DNA of 64,000 bases from Diphasiastrum complanatum (lineage: Eukaryota > Streptophyta > Lycopodiopsida > Lycopodiales > Lycopodiaceae), in the NCBI GenBank assembly GCA_029204225.1, contig CM055092.1:63835425-63899424 (forward strand), in the 5' to 3' direction. The notes under the pieces are model-generated. The model was not told the origin of the DNA and did no database searches. It was given only the letters and a program-made list of their open reading frames with translations. The translations under genes were made by a program, and so were the position numbers. Positions 42,827-52,939 of this stretch are shown here, piece after piece; the stretch's first letter is position 1, and each line of letters begins with the position of its first letter.

Positions 42827-44007
42827 ATGGATATAGTACTAGAATGGGCTGCCGACATTGTTGAATATCTAACGCGGGGCCAACCAAACAAATCACTACC
42901 AAAGGCAGAACAGCGGAAATTGATCTTTAAGACTAGACCTTATCAGCTGATTGCCGGCCAATTGTACCGAAGAGGTCCAGACGGAATTCTTCGACAGTGT
43001 ATTCTTCCTAATGAGAGCACCCAGATCATTTCGCTTTCACATGAAGGCATGGGTGGAGGTCATTTTGTATCTGACATTATAGTTCGCAAGATCCTGCAAT
43101 CAGGATGTTGGTGGCCAACGATTCATAAAGACACGGAGGAATACTTGAAAAAGTGCGACGTGTGCCAAAGGGCAAGGAGACCAACAAGATTGAACTATGA
43201 TCTACTGCACCCAGTCTTAACCCAAGCACCGTTCGAAAAATGGGGATTGGAGTATATTGGTCCAATTCACCCTGCAGCAAGGAGTTCCCAGGATACATAA
43301 TCGTAGCCACAGACTACCTTACCAAATGGGTCGAAGCCAAGGCAATAAGAGTAGCTGATGCTAGGACCACGACCAAGTTCCTTTATGAAAATATCATTGT
43401 GCGCTTCGGATGCCCGGTGGAACTAGTCAGTGATCGTAGAAGCCATTTCATCAACGAGACCATCAAGGTCCTGTTGGAGAAATTCTTCGTGATCCATAGA
43501 ACCAGTACGTCTTATTATTCTCGTGGTAATGGGCAAGCAGAATCATCCAATAAGATCTTGTGTAGCGTGCTCACAAAAACAGTTGAAGCTAGCAGATCAG
43601 ATTGGGAACACAAGTTGCATGCTGCATTGTGGGCATTCAGGACAACATATAAATGGAGCACAGATCAAACACCCTTCCAATTGGTATATGGTCAGGATGC
43701 TGTGATGTCAGTAGAGTTTTTAGTTCCTTCATTAAGGATTGCCACTGCGCAACGTCTTAATGAGTCCAAATCTCTATAGCTACGCCATGAAGATATGCAT
43801 AAACTCTGTGAAACATGCTTACTAGCTGTGCATGCATTGGCAGCTGAAAAGGAAAGACGCAAGGCTTGGCATGATCGCAGATTACAAAAGAACCTTTGCA
43901 TAGCAGTCAAATCACCTTCTGAACTCTCGCAGACTTCCCTGAGGTCTTGGAATTTTGTGAAGAAGGTGCCTGCCAAAATTTGGGTGGAACTGAATAAGGA
44001 AAAGTGA
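42827..44007 (+). pseudogene. Ty3/gypsy integrase
   Basis: ATG 42827 reads MDIVLEWAADIVEYLTRGQP, then ARRAL-like core entry: QLYRRGPDGILRQCI, zinc finger HEGMGGGHF with CDVCQRARRP (HHCC intact), the core GLEYIGPIHP where the first catalytic Asp is Glu, and after one frameshift near 43290 ATDYLTKWVEAKAI, LVSDRRSHFIN (second Asp present), NGQAESSNK (Glu present), HAALWAFRTTYKWSTDQTPF. A stop at about 43779 precedes the C-terminal Lys/Arg-rich tail ending FVKKVPAKIWVELNKEK. Active-site substitution, frameshift and stop mean it is inactive. Confidence 0.88.
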
Positions 44008-44268
44008 ATTTCACCTAATACGCACTCTAAATTCCGCTATATAAGGGCTGAATTTGAGTCATTTGTCACCTTTGCTAGCGAAGCTCTGCCGAAATTTCCA
44101 CTGAAAATGTCAAGTTTTTTGTTTTCAACCAAACTTCCTACCAGTTGTCATCTACTCATATTAAACACCGATCTGCGCTCTAAACTACAATCATTGTCAT
44201 CCAACACTCATTATTCTCAGTTTTCTGTTTTCACATCTTTTCCATTTTCCACCGTTTATTTCTACAGG
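44008..44268 (+). promoter_or_regulatory. Gypsy 3' tail with TATA-like box
   Basis: After the integrase end there is 'gctatataaggg' near 44037 (TATA-like) and T/C-rich sequence. It leads without a break into a truncated copia gag. It may be part of the gypsy 3' region or LTR, or a captured promoter; no LTR ends were found. Confidence 0.4.
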
Positions 44269-45672
44269 ATGGCTCTGCATTATATTAAGATGAATGTCTC
44301 AAATGACATCTTAAGAGAAATTGGTGCTTGTACTAATGCCAAAGATGCTTGGGATACTCTCAAGTCTATCTATGAGGCAAAACATACTTCTAGACTTCTA
44401 ACACTAAGAAATCAAATTTTTCAAAGTGTACAGAGAAGTGATGAATGTGCTTCAGCTTATGTAATGAGAGTTAAAGACCTCCATAGAGAATTTTCATGCA
44501 TAGGAGACTCCATCAACCAAAATGAACTTGTTCAAGTCATACTTAATGGGTTAAAGGAGGAATATGACAGCCTTGTTCAGAGTTATGCCATTAAGGAGGA
44601 GCTACCAAGTTTGGAAGCACTCCAAAGTGTGCTCATTTTTGAAGAATCAAGACAAGAGTATAAACTCTTGAAAATGGAGAGAATTTCTCTCAACATTGAT
44701 GGTAAAGCTCTCTTTACCAAAGACAAGCACAAGACAAGAAGTAAGAATCAACACCAATTCTCTTCAACCAAGAACAATCTTATTTCCAAGGAGAAAGGAG
44801 ATGAGGATGAGTCCTCTCAAGCTTCCACATCCAAGAAGAAGAAGAAAAACATCAAGTATTTCTTTTGTGGCAAGAAGGGGCATTATGCCACCAATTGCTT
44901 CAAGAAGAAGAGTCAATTCAAGCAAGCCAACATTTCTAATGAAGAGAAGAAAGATGCTCATGCAAGTGATGAAGAGGGATCTCTTATGGTCTCGAGTTTT
45001 TCTTCATCACCTTTCAAGAAGGATGGTTCGTGGTATATCGACAGTGGAGCTTCCTCACATATGTGTAGCTCCAAGTATTCTTTTTCATTCATGTCACCTT
45101 ATGGAAGAGCCAAGAAGTCCATCTACACAGCAAATGATCATGAGTGTGCTATTGAAGGCATAGGGACCATTCCCTTAAAGCTTTCTTCATCAAAAGTTCT
45201 TTCTTTGTCTTATGTACTTTTTGTTCCCAAGCTAACAAAAAATCTTATTAGTGTTGGACAATTGTTTGATAGTAGACTAGATGTGAATTTCAATGTTGAT
45301 ACATGTACAATCAAGAAGCATGATGAAATCCTTGCATTTGGGTCTAGATATGGTGAAATCTACAAGCTCAATCCCAAAGAGTATGCTAACTCTTGTGATA
45401 GTGCTTTTGCTTCTCATATGTCTTTGGAGGAACTATGGCATAGAAGGTTGGGACATCCTAACTATAATTCTATGGTGTCCATAGTCAAGAAAGCCAAAGC
45501 TATTGGCTTGCCTAATCTTATCTCCAAGAATTTCAAGCCATGTGAGGCTTGTGCCATATCTAAGTCTCATAAGAAGCCTTTTTCAAAGTCATCTATCAAG
45601 ACTACACATCCATTGGAGCTCATACACTCGGATGTGCACCTCTCATCTTCAAAGAGCTTGCTTGCTTTGTAA
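44107..45672 (+). CDS. Ty1/copia gag, protease and pre-integrase, open over 521 codons, chimeric 5' end
   Basis: The first 54 codons (to ATG 44269) are not copia-like. From MALHYIKMNVSNDILREI the frame matches mid-gag of the copy at 31394-31843 (ALHIIKMNV), so the gag N-terminus is missing. Then come FTSRLLTLR-like KHTSRLLTLRNQIF, a Lys-rich linker, a zinc knuckle whose first Cys is Tyr (YFFCGKKGHYATNC), protease SWYIDSGASSHMCSS (DSG intact), pre-integrase ELWHRRLGHPNYNSM, zinc-finger CEACAISKSH and the integrase start LELIHSDVH. It ends with a stop soon after, where the integrase core is deleted. The uninterrupted frame suggests fairly recent origin. Confidence 0.82.
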   Translation: MSSFLFSTKLPTSCHLLILNTDLRSKLQSLSSNTHYSQFSVFTSFPFSTVYFYRMALHYIKMNVSNDILREIGACTNAKDAWDTLKSIYEAKHTSRLLTLRNQIFQSVQRSDECASAYVMRVKDLHREFSCIGDSINQNELVQVILNGLKEEYDSLVQSYAIKEELPSLEALQSVLIFEESRQEYKLLKMERISLNIDGKALFTKDKHKTRSKNQHQFSSTKNNLISKEKGDEDESSQASTSKKKKKNIKYFFCGKKGHYATNCFKKKSQFKQANISNEEKKDAHASDEEGSLMVSSFSSSPFKKDGSWYIDSGASSHMCSSKYSFSFMSPYGRAKKSIYTANDHECAIEGIGTIPLKLSSSKVLSLSYVLFVPKLTKNLISVGQLFDSRLDVNFNVDTCTIKKHDEILAFGSRYGEIYKLNPKEYANSCDSAFASHMSLEELWHRRLGHPNYNSMVSIVKKAKAIGLPNLISKNFKPCEACAISKSHKKPFSKSSIKTTHPLELIHSDVHLSSSKSLLAL

Positions 45673-46412
45673 CTTTCATTGATGATTCAAACTATCTTTG
45701 CAATAGACTCCCTCATGTTGCACTTGGAGGAAAGTCACCATATGAAACACTCTATCTAAAGAAACCTAAGCCTGAACACCTTAGAGTATTTGGATGCATA
45801 TGCTTTGTCCATATTCCCTTGGAAACGAGAAAGAAGGATGATCCTTGTGCAAGAAAAGGAATGGCCAAGAGAGTTCTAAGATTTGTATCTTCTACTCAAA
45901 TTATGGTTTATTTTACAAAAATGAAGATCTAACCATTGTTGGCTATTCAGATTCAATTTTGCAAGTGATAAAATGGATCGGAAGTCCATTAATGCATATA
46001 CTATCTTTCTTGGAGGCAATCTTGTGTCTTGGATTTCAAAGAAGCAAGATACCATATCTCTATCATCTTGTACAAAGCACTCACTACAACAACTAAAGAA
46101 GTGCTTTGGATCAAGAGGTTAATCATGGAGCTAAAGTGCATCAAAGAGGATGATCTTCCCTTGATCAAATGTGACAACATATCGGCACAAGCTCTTGCAA
46201 ACAGTCCTATTTTTCATGCAAGAAGCAAGCATATAGAAGTGGCACACCATTTTGTAAGGGAAAAGCTCATTGGAGGTGAAATCAACTTAGAACATGTCAA
46301 CACATCTTCATGTATTGATGATCTTCTCACAAAGCCACTTTGCAAAAGTGCCTTCTTAAAGCATAGGTCTAATCTTGGTCTTATCTCAAGATCAATGCTT
46401 GATCCACATTAG
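45673..46412 (+). pseudogene. Ty1/copia integrase scraps and RNase H, RT deleted
   Basis: A short integrase piece (VTFIDDSN, then NRLPHVALGGKSPYETLY, HLRVFGCICFVHIPLETRKK) jumps directly to the RNase H part (MAKRVLRFVSSTQ, DLTIVGYSDS, then after frameshifts TKEVLWIKRLIMELKCIKED, FHARSKHIEVAHHFVREKL, SCIDDLLTKPLCKSAFLKHR). The entire RT domain and the catalytic integrase core are missing. The end at 46410-46412 is followed by a polypurine tract and a clear LTR. RNase H closely resembles that at 1585-1986. Confidence 0.88.
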
Positions 46413-46420
46413 ATACATTT

Positions 46421-46430
46421 TTAGGAGGAG
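46421..46430 (+). other. Polypurine tract
   Basis: TTAGGAGGAG lies immediately before the LTR start and matches 1994-2003 exactly. Confidence 0.85.
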
Positions 46431-46901
46431 TGTCAAAATATTAAAAAATCTATCTAATGTTGTGAGTATGGGTCCTAAAAATGCCAAAGATGAATTGAGC
46501 TCTTTTGGCTTAGTAAAGACCCATCTTAGAATAAAATATTCAAGGTAGGTAGAAGTAGAAACTCGAGCTACCATAGGAATTGCCATTTGTACTTTACATG
46601 CCACATTTAATAAATGAAAAGACTATGTGGCACAATTAGACATAGTGAGGTGGCTTGGATAAGTCTAGATAGCTTGAGAGGTGGATCCACAACTCCAATT
46701 CAACTCAAAGTAGGAGAAGAGTCCATGGATCTATATATATGTGATGTACTCTCATTGAGAAAATGATGAACTTTGTGTGTAATGCAAATTTGGAGACAAG
46801 TTCTTCGTGCCCTCTCTCTCTCCATGAGTTTTGTACTTGCTATTTTCTCTCTCTAGCTGAGTAGAGGCATTTATGATGCTTTGTCTTATGTTTTGTTGAC
46901 A
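46431..46901 (+). repeat. 3' LTR of a copia element
   Basis: It starts TGTCAA and ends TTGACA, a perfect 6-bp terminal inverted repeat, directly after the polypurine tract. Length is 471 bp. It contains 'ctatatatatgtgatg' near 46732 (TATA-like) followed by a pyrimidine-rich stretch typical of the transcript start and R region. No 5' partner LTR was found upstream of 44.1 kb. Confidence 0.85.
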
Positions 46902-47029
46902 GATCTTGCTTGTAACACAATAATATTGCTAGCATGATCAACTTTCCTATTGACAACCAATGCTAGTCTGATCTTTATGGTGTTATTGTGCTTAGGAGAT
47001 AAAAAATACATGTGTAGGGCATCCCACAC

Positions 47030-47440
47030 GTGTGAATTTAACACTGCGTGCGAGATAATTTTGTAATAGGATCTGTAGATCCAGACTCCGCTAGTAAGCG
47101 CGACTCGAATTTGTGAGATAATTGTATTTCTCTCATGCCAACGCACTACATGGATCTGCATGCAATGGTTGAAGAATAAAAAAAATCAATATTATTCTAG
47201 ATGATTGTATGATCTCGAATTTATTTTTCGTATGATATTATTCGTGTGTCTGATTCGCTTGTTCATTCTATTTCGCACCTTGGTTTGATTTCGTTGAATG
47301 CTGCATTAATTTGTTAATGTAGATCAGTAGTGTCTGACTACTCTCTAAAGGATTGTAGGAGTGATACAGCCGACAGTGACCAGCGATCATAACTAAATTC
47401 TTGACGAACTGATTTCGTTCACGAATTCCTTTGCTTCATG
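47030..47440 (+). repeat. Diverged LTR relic related to 8962-9643
   Basis: Colinear with the LTR at 8962-9643: 'ctgcgtgcgagata', 'tttctctcatgccaacgcac', 'ttcgtgtgtctgatt', 'ttgttgaatgctacatt'-like and 'aggattgtaggagtg'. No primer site follows, so it is a solo or truncated LTR. A CACACGTGTG palindrome lies at its left edge (47025-47034). Confidence 0.75.
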
Positions 47441-47701
47441 ATTCATTTTGTTTCATTTCGCAATATGTGCTTCCAGCATGAATCAATGTTAGTGCAAGTT
47501 TCACTTCACTTCATTTCATTTCGTTTTCGTTTAGAATTCGTCTCATTTTCATTTAGAATTTGTCTCGTTGTGTTATAGAGCTTGATTGATCCAACTCGAA
47601 CAGAGATAATTCGAGTGTTGCAAAAAGTTTCGCAAATTGTTCATGATTTAATTTTGTCAGTTTGTCACTAGAGTTTTGGCTAAAATTTTGCATTTTCTGA
47701 G

Positions 47702-47822
47702 TATAACATATATTTATCATAATAGGTAGTAATCCATCCATTCATGTGTAAATTTTCCTACTTGGGTTATACATGGGATATTATACCTATCGACTTGTTC
47801 TATATTGTTGGATTCAACACAT
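47702..47822 (-). repeat. Inverted partial unit of the 370-bp repeat
   Basis: Its reverse complement reads 'ggtataatatcccatgtata', 'cccaagtagg', 'tttacacatgaatggatgga' and 'ttatgataaatatatg', matching part of each unit of the array at 48757-51930 but in the opposite direction, about 1 kb away. Confidence 0.85.
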
Positions 47823-48756
47823 TTACATATCATCATGTTGATTTTCTGAATTTAGAACAATCATTGATTGTACTAATCAATCTACAAGGGGTATTGATTG
47901 CCAAATCAAAGGATTCATCAAGTTCTATTGACTAGATCTTGATCTAGAAACAAATCACTAACTATTTAGCAAGATCAATGAATGTAATGGCAAACATCTA
48001 TCAAGGGTGGCCTCACATTTATATATGCGTTTAGACCTAAATGTACAAGGAGTAAATCTGTGAGTATTGATGTATTAGTTGTCTTGTATTTGATTTATTC
48101 TAATCTATGTTTTGTAAAACACTAATCATACTAATTTTTCTTCTTATAAATCTATACCCATCGAATATAAATGAATGGAGCCAACCAGATCTCTTGTAGG
48201 TATTCCTAGATGTAATACACTTTGATATTGGAAAATTGCAATATTAGGGAACAACTACAAAAGTTCTCTTTGATTGTGGAATATTTTTTTATTATTCCAT
48301 GTACATTCTAGATTGGTGAAAGAGTTTTGGACAGATCCAGCCTATTCCATTACCTAATTTTAGTAACGATGGATGTGAATTACTCTTGCTAGTGCAGTAT
48401 TAGAATTATTTCGTCGTAAGTTGTTTAATGATGTAAAACATTTTATGAAGATAAATACATGGTAAAAAATAGTTCAATTAAGTTGGTTTGTCACTTTAAA
48501 TGTATTTCTTCATTTTTTTTCAAGTGTTGAAGTACACATAACTCCAACTATGTTTGTCTGTAACATTCTATCAATCATTGTATTATCTGAACTTATGGAC
48601 AAAGGATGAGATCTCAAATAAAATGGAGATATAGAATGTGGAATTAAAATATAATCAATATGCTTATGTTATTAAATTGAAAAGCAAATGCTTAGTCTTT
48701 GTTTTAATTACCAAAGATGGAAAAGGATAAAAAAAATGGGTGTCGCTTGATCGAGA
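47823..48756. other. Non-coding spacer between inverted and direct repeats
   Basis: AT-rich with no coding similarity. The part 47895-48020 resembles 455-600 at the left edge of the window. Confidence 0.5.
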
Positions 48757-51700
48757 CCTATATCAATTCATGCAATAAATGGAATAACTGACGGCCTAGA
48801 AAACCATCATTTATTTTGGTTTACATGAAAATTTTACAAAAGTAGTCATTTATTCCAAAAGTTACATTCTTTTTAAGTTTTATGGCTTGGGAAAATAAAA
48901 GTAGCTAGATGGATATAATAGTATAACGTGCCTTTAGAATGATAGAAGTGTGTCATATTTTTTTGATACATGTCGATGATATGTACTAGTGTTGAATCCG
49001 ACAGAATAGAAGACGACGATATGTATAATATCCCATGTATAACCCAAGTAGGTAAATTTACACATGAATGGATGGATTACTGCCTATTATGACAAATATA
49101 TGTGATACATAGACTCAAATTCCTGCAAAAAAATGGAATAAATGACGACCTAGAAAACCATCATTATGACAGTTTTTTAAAAGTTGTTATTTATTCCAAA
49201 AATTACATTTTTGTAAAGTTTTATGGCCTCATGTGTAGACAAGTGGGCAAATAAAAGTAGTTAGATGGATAAGATATTATAACATGCCTTTAAATTGATA
49301 TAAGTGTGTTTTATTTTTTTCATACACGTCGATGATATGTATTAGTGTTGAATCCGATAGTATATAACACGTCGATAGGTATAAGATCCCATGTATAACC
49401 CAAGTAGGTAAATTTACACATGAGTGAATGGATTGTTGCCTATTATGATAAATATTTGTGATACATAGACTTAAATATCAATTCATGCAATAAATGGAAT
49501 AAATGATGGCCTAGAAAACCATCATTTATTTTGGTTTATATGACAGTTTCACAAAAGCCATCATTTATGCCAAAAATTATTGTTCTTTTTAAGATTTATG
49601 GCTTCATGTGTAGATAAGTGGGCAAATAAAAGTAGTTAGCTAGATATGATAGTATAACATGCGTTTAAATTGATATAAGTGTGTCATATTTTTTTGATAC
49701 ACGTCGATGATATGTATTAGTGTTGAATCCGACAATATATAACACATCAATAGGTATAATATCCCATATATAACCCAAGTAGGTAAATTTACACATAAAT
49801 GGATGGATTAATGCCTATTATGATAGATATATGTGATACATAGACTTAAATATCAATTCATGCAAAAAATGGAATAAACGACTGCCTAGAAGACCATCAT
49901 TTATTCAGATTGATATGACAGTTTTACAAAAGCCGTCATTTATGCCAAAAATTGTATTTTTTTTAAGTTTTATGGCTTCATTTGTAGATAAGCGGGCAAA
50001 TAAAAGTAGTTAGATGGATATGATAGTATAACGTGCCTTTAAATTGATATAAGTGTGTCATATTTTTTTGATACATGTCGATGATATGTATTAGTGTTGA
50101 ATTCGATAGTATAGAACACGTCGATAGGTATAATATCCCATGTATAGCCCAAGTAGGTAAATTTACACATGAATGGATGGAGTGCTGTCTATTATGATAA
50201 ATATATGTGATACATAGACTTAAATATCAATTCATGCAAATGGAATAAATGTCGACCTAAAAAACCATTATTTATTTTGGTTTATATGACAGTTTTTTAA
50301 AAGCTATCATTTATTCCAAAAATTACAGTTTTTTTAGAGTTTTATGGCTTCATGTGTAGATCAGTGGGCAAATAAAAGTAGTTCAATGGATATGGATGGA
50401 ATACTGCTTATTATGATAAATATATGTGAGGCATAGACTTAAATATCAATTCATGCAAAAACTGGAATAAATGATGACCTAGAAAACTATCATACAAAAG
50501 CCGTCATTTATGCCAAAAATTACAAATTTTTTAAAGTTTTATGGCTTCATGTGTACATAAGTGGGCAAATAAAAGTAGTTCGATGGATATGATAGTATAA
50601 CATGCCTTTAAATTGATATAAATGTGTCATATTTTTTTGATACACGTCAATGATATGCATTAGTGTTGAATCCAACAATATAGAACACATCGATAGGTAT
50701 AATATCCCATGTATAACCCAAGTAGGTAAATTTTTTCACATGAATGAATGGATTACTGCCTATTACGATAAATATATGTGATACATAGACTTAAATATCA
50801 GTTCATGCAAAAAAATAGAATAAATGACGGCCTAGAAACTCGTCCTTTATTCCAAAAATTACATTTTTTTAAAAGTGTTATGGCTTGAGAAAAAATAAAA
50901 TTAGTTAGATGGATATAATAGTATAACATGCCTTTAATTTTATATAAGTGTCATATTTTTTTGATCCGACTGTATAGAACACGACGATAGGTATAATATC
51001 CCATGTATAACCCAAGTAGGTAAATTTACACATGAATGGATGGATTACTGCCTATTATGACAAATATATGTGATACATAGACTTAAATATCAATTCATGC
51101 AAAGAAATGAAATAAAGGACGACCTTTTGTTCTGGTTTATATGACAGTTTTTCAAAAGTCGTCATTTATGCCAAAAATTACATTTGTTTTTAGTTTTGCT
51201 TCATGTGTAGATAAGTGGGCAAATAAAAGTAGTTAGATGGATATGATAGTATAACATAGCTTTAAATTCATATATTGTTGATAGACGTCGATGATATGTA
51301 TTAGTCTTGAATCCGACAGTATAGAACACGTCGATAGGTATAATATCCCTTGTATGGTCAAGTAGGTAAATTTACACATGAACGAATGGATTACTGCCTA
51401 TTATGATAAATATATGTGATATATAGACTTATATATCAATTCATGCAAAAAAATGGAGTAACTGATGGCCTAGAAAACTTTCATTTATTTTGGGTTATAT
51501 GACAGTTTTTTAAAGGTCATAATTTATGCCAAAAATTACATTTTTTTAAAGTTTTATGGTTTCAGGTGTAGATAAGTGGGCAAATAAAAGTAGTTAGATG
51601 GATATGATAGTATAACATGCCTTTTAATTGATATAAGTGTGTCGTATATTGTTTGATACACGTCGATGATATGTATTGCAGTGTGTATTAGTATTGTATC

Positions 51701-51930
51701 GAATGGTATTGCACTCGTCGATAGGTATAATATCCCATGTATAAGATTAGTAGCTTCATTTTTTCAGTTTTATTTTTTAAATGTCTAGGTAAGTGGGCAG
51801 ATAAAAGGAGTTAGATGAATATGATATCATAACCCCCTTAAGTTGATATAAGTGTGTCATACATTTTTTGATACACGTCAATGATATGTATTTCAATGTA
51901 TTAGTATTAAATCCAATGGTATTTAACATG
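48757..51930 (+). repeat. Satellite-like array, unit about 370 bp, about nine copies
   Basis: Repeated landmarks 'tcccatgtataacccaagta' occur at about 49031, 49387, 49761, 50134, 50703, 50998, 51344 and, degenerate, 51733. Spacing is mostly 350-390 bp, with shortened units near 50390 and 50960. Each unit runs: 'atatcaattcatgcaa', a 15-bp inverted pair (ggaataaatgacggc ... gccgtcatttatgcc), 'ttttatggcttcatgtgtag', 'gggcaaataaaagtagtt', 'tgtgtcatatttttttgata', 'gatatgtattagtgttgaat'. Units differ by point changes and small deletions. No coding sequence. Confidence 0.9.
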
Positions 51931-52608
51931 TTCTAACTCATTGAACTCGATTTTCTATATATTGTGCAGCATAGAGTGTTAGATTTTACATTTTTTACCT
52001 TGTAAATCTAAGTAGTTTCATATCTAGGAGGATCCACATGTGTGAGGACCTGTCCACATGTGTGAGGACCTATCCACACGTGTGAAATATCAATCATAAT
52101 ATTCAGATCCATTGTAATTAGATTTTATTTGAGTCAAATGTCAAATCTCCTAAATTGTAGGAGTTATCTCCTAGATTATAGGAATCTAGAAGGTGAACAC
52201 TAGTGACGAATGAAGATGAGGCAAATTAGTGGAATCTTAGCCAAAGTGGATATGGATAAGCACTATGAGCTGTCTCACACGTGATGGATATGGCTTAGAG
52301 AGAGATTATGAAGATTTTGTATATCATCCACGAGAGATCCATTTTGAGGCTAATGATGAGAAACATTGATTTGGGAGCAATCTTGTTGATTTCAACTCTC
52401 TGTGCATTTTTTTTGTGAATGCATACTGGATATGATAAGTAAACATATTTGCAGTAAGCTTTGATCATTATATTTGATTGTTCTTGCTTGGATGTGTAGA
52501 AATTGTCAAGTGGAAGCTAGATTTGGATGTTAGTTCGAAGATAGATCAACATACCAAGTTGCCCACGACTCTTGTACAAATACGTGTGCAAAGTTCAAGT
52601 GTACTTCC
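51931..52608. other. Non-coding, with short tandem repeats
   Basis: No gene was recognised. It holds the 20-bp repeats at 52034-52084 and resembles LTR or leader sequence. Confidence 0.4.
52034..52084. repeat. Three 20-bp repeats around CACRTGTG
   Basis: 'tccacatgtgtgaggacctg', 'tccacatgtgtgaggaccta' and 'tccacacgtgtgaaat' follow each other. Each is centred on a CACATGTG or CACACGTGTG palindrome of the kind found in several LTRs here. Confidence 0.8.
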
Positions 52609-52922
52609 TATTGGAAATACTATTGGGTAATTTCACTTTGTTGGCTATTAATGTAAATGTACTCATTAATGTAAATGTGGTGAAGGCCCAATGTGCCTCT
52701 AAATGGAGTAAGTTACTTTAGGGCCCTTCTAATGTGAATGAGGCTAATGCTAATAGGTTATTTGTGAGGAGACATAACCTCCTCCTCCTCCTCTCTCTCA
52801 CGTAGAGTTCATTCTCTCTTTCATTGTATGGTGCAAGCTTATTGAATACAAGCATTTTGTTCTCTCTCCATCTCTCTTGTGTAATATGGCTTGAATCTCT
52901 ACTGCATGCTCTGATTTAAACA
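52609..52922 (+). repeat. LTR 1 of a non-coding LTR element
   Basis: It starts TATTGGAAATACTATTGGG and ends CTGATTTAAACA, followed at once by a primer site. It aligns end to end with 55180-55502, with roughly twenty differences and one indel of about ten bases near 52654. A (CTC)n block lies at about 52779-52800. Confidence 0.9.
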
Positions 52923-52939
52923 TGGTATTAGAGCAAGCT
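52923..52939 (+). other. Primer-binding site
   Basis: TGGTATTAGAGCAAGCT, one change from the TGGTATCAGAGC core, directly after LTR 1. Confidence 0.8.

Noticed and set aside
48757-51930. Possible CRISPR array
   Set aside because: Units are about 370 bp and continuous, without short repeats and unique spacers, and the DNA is plant nuclear.
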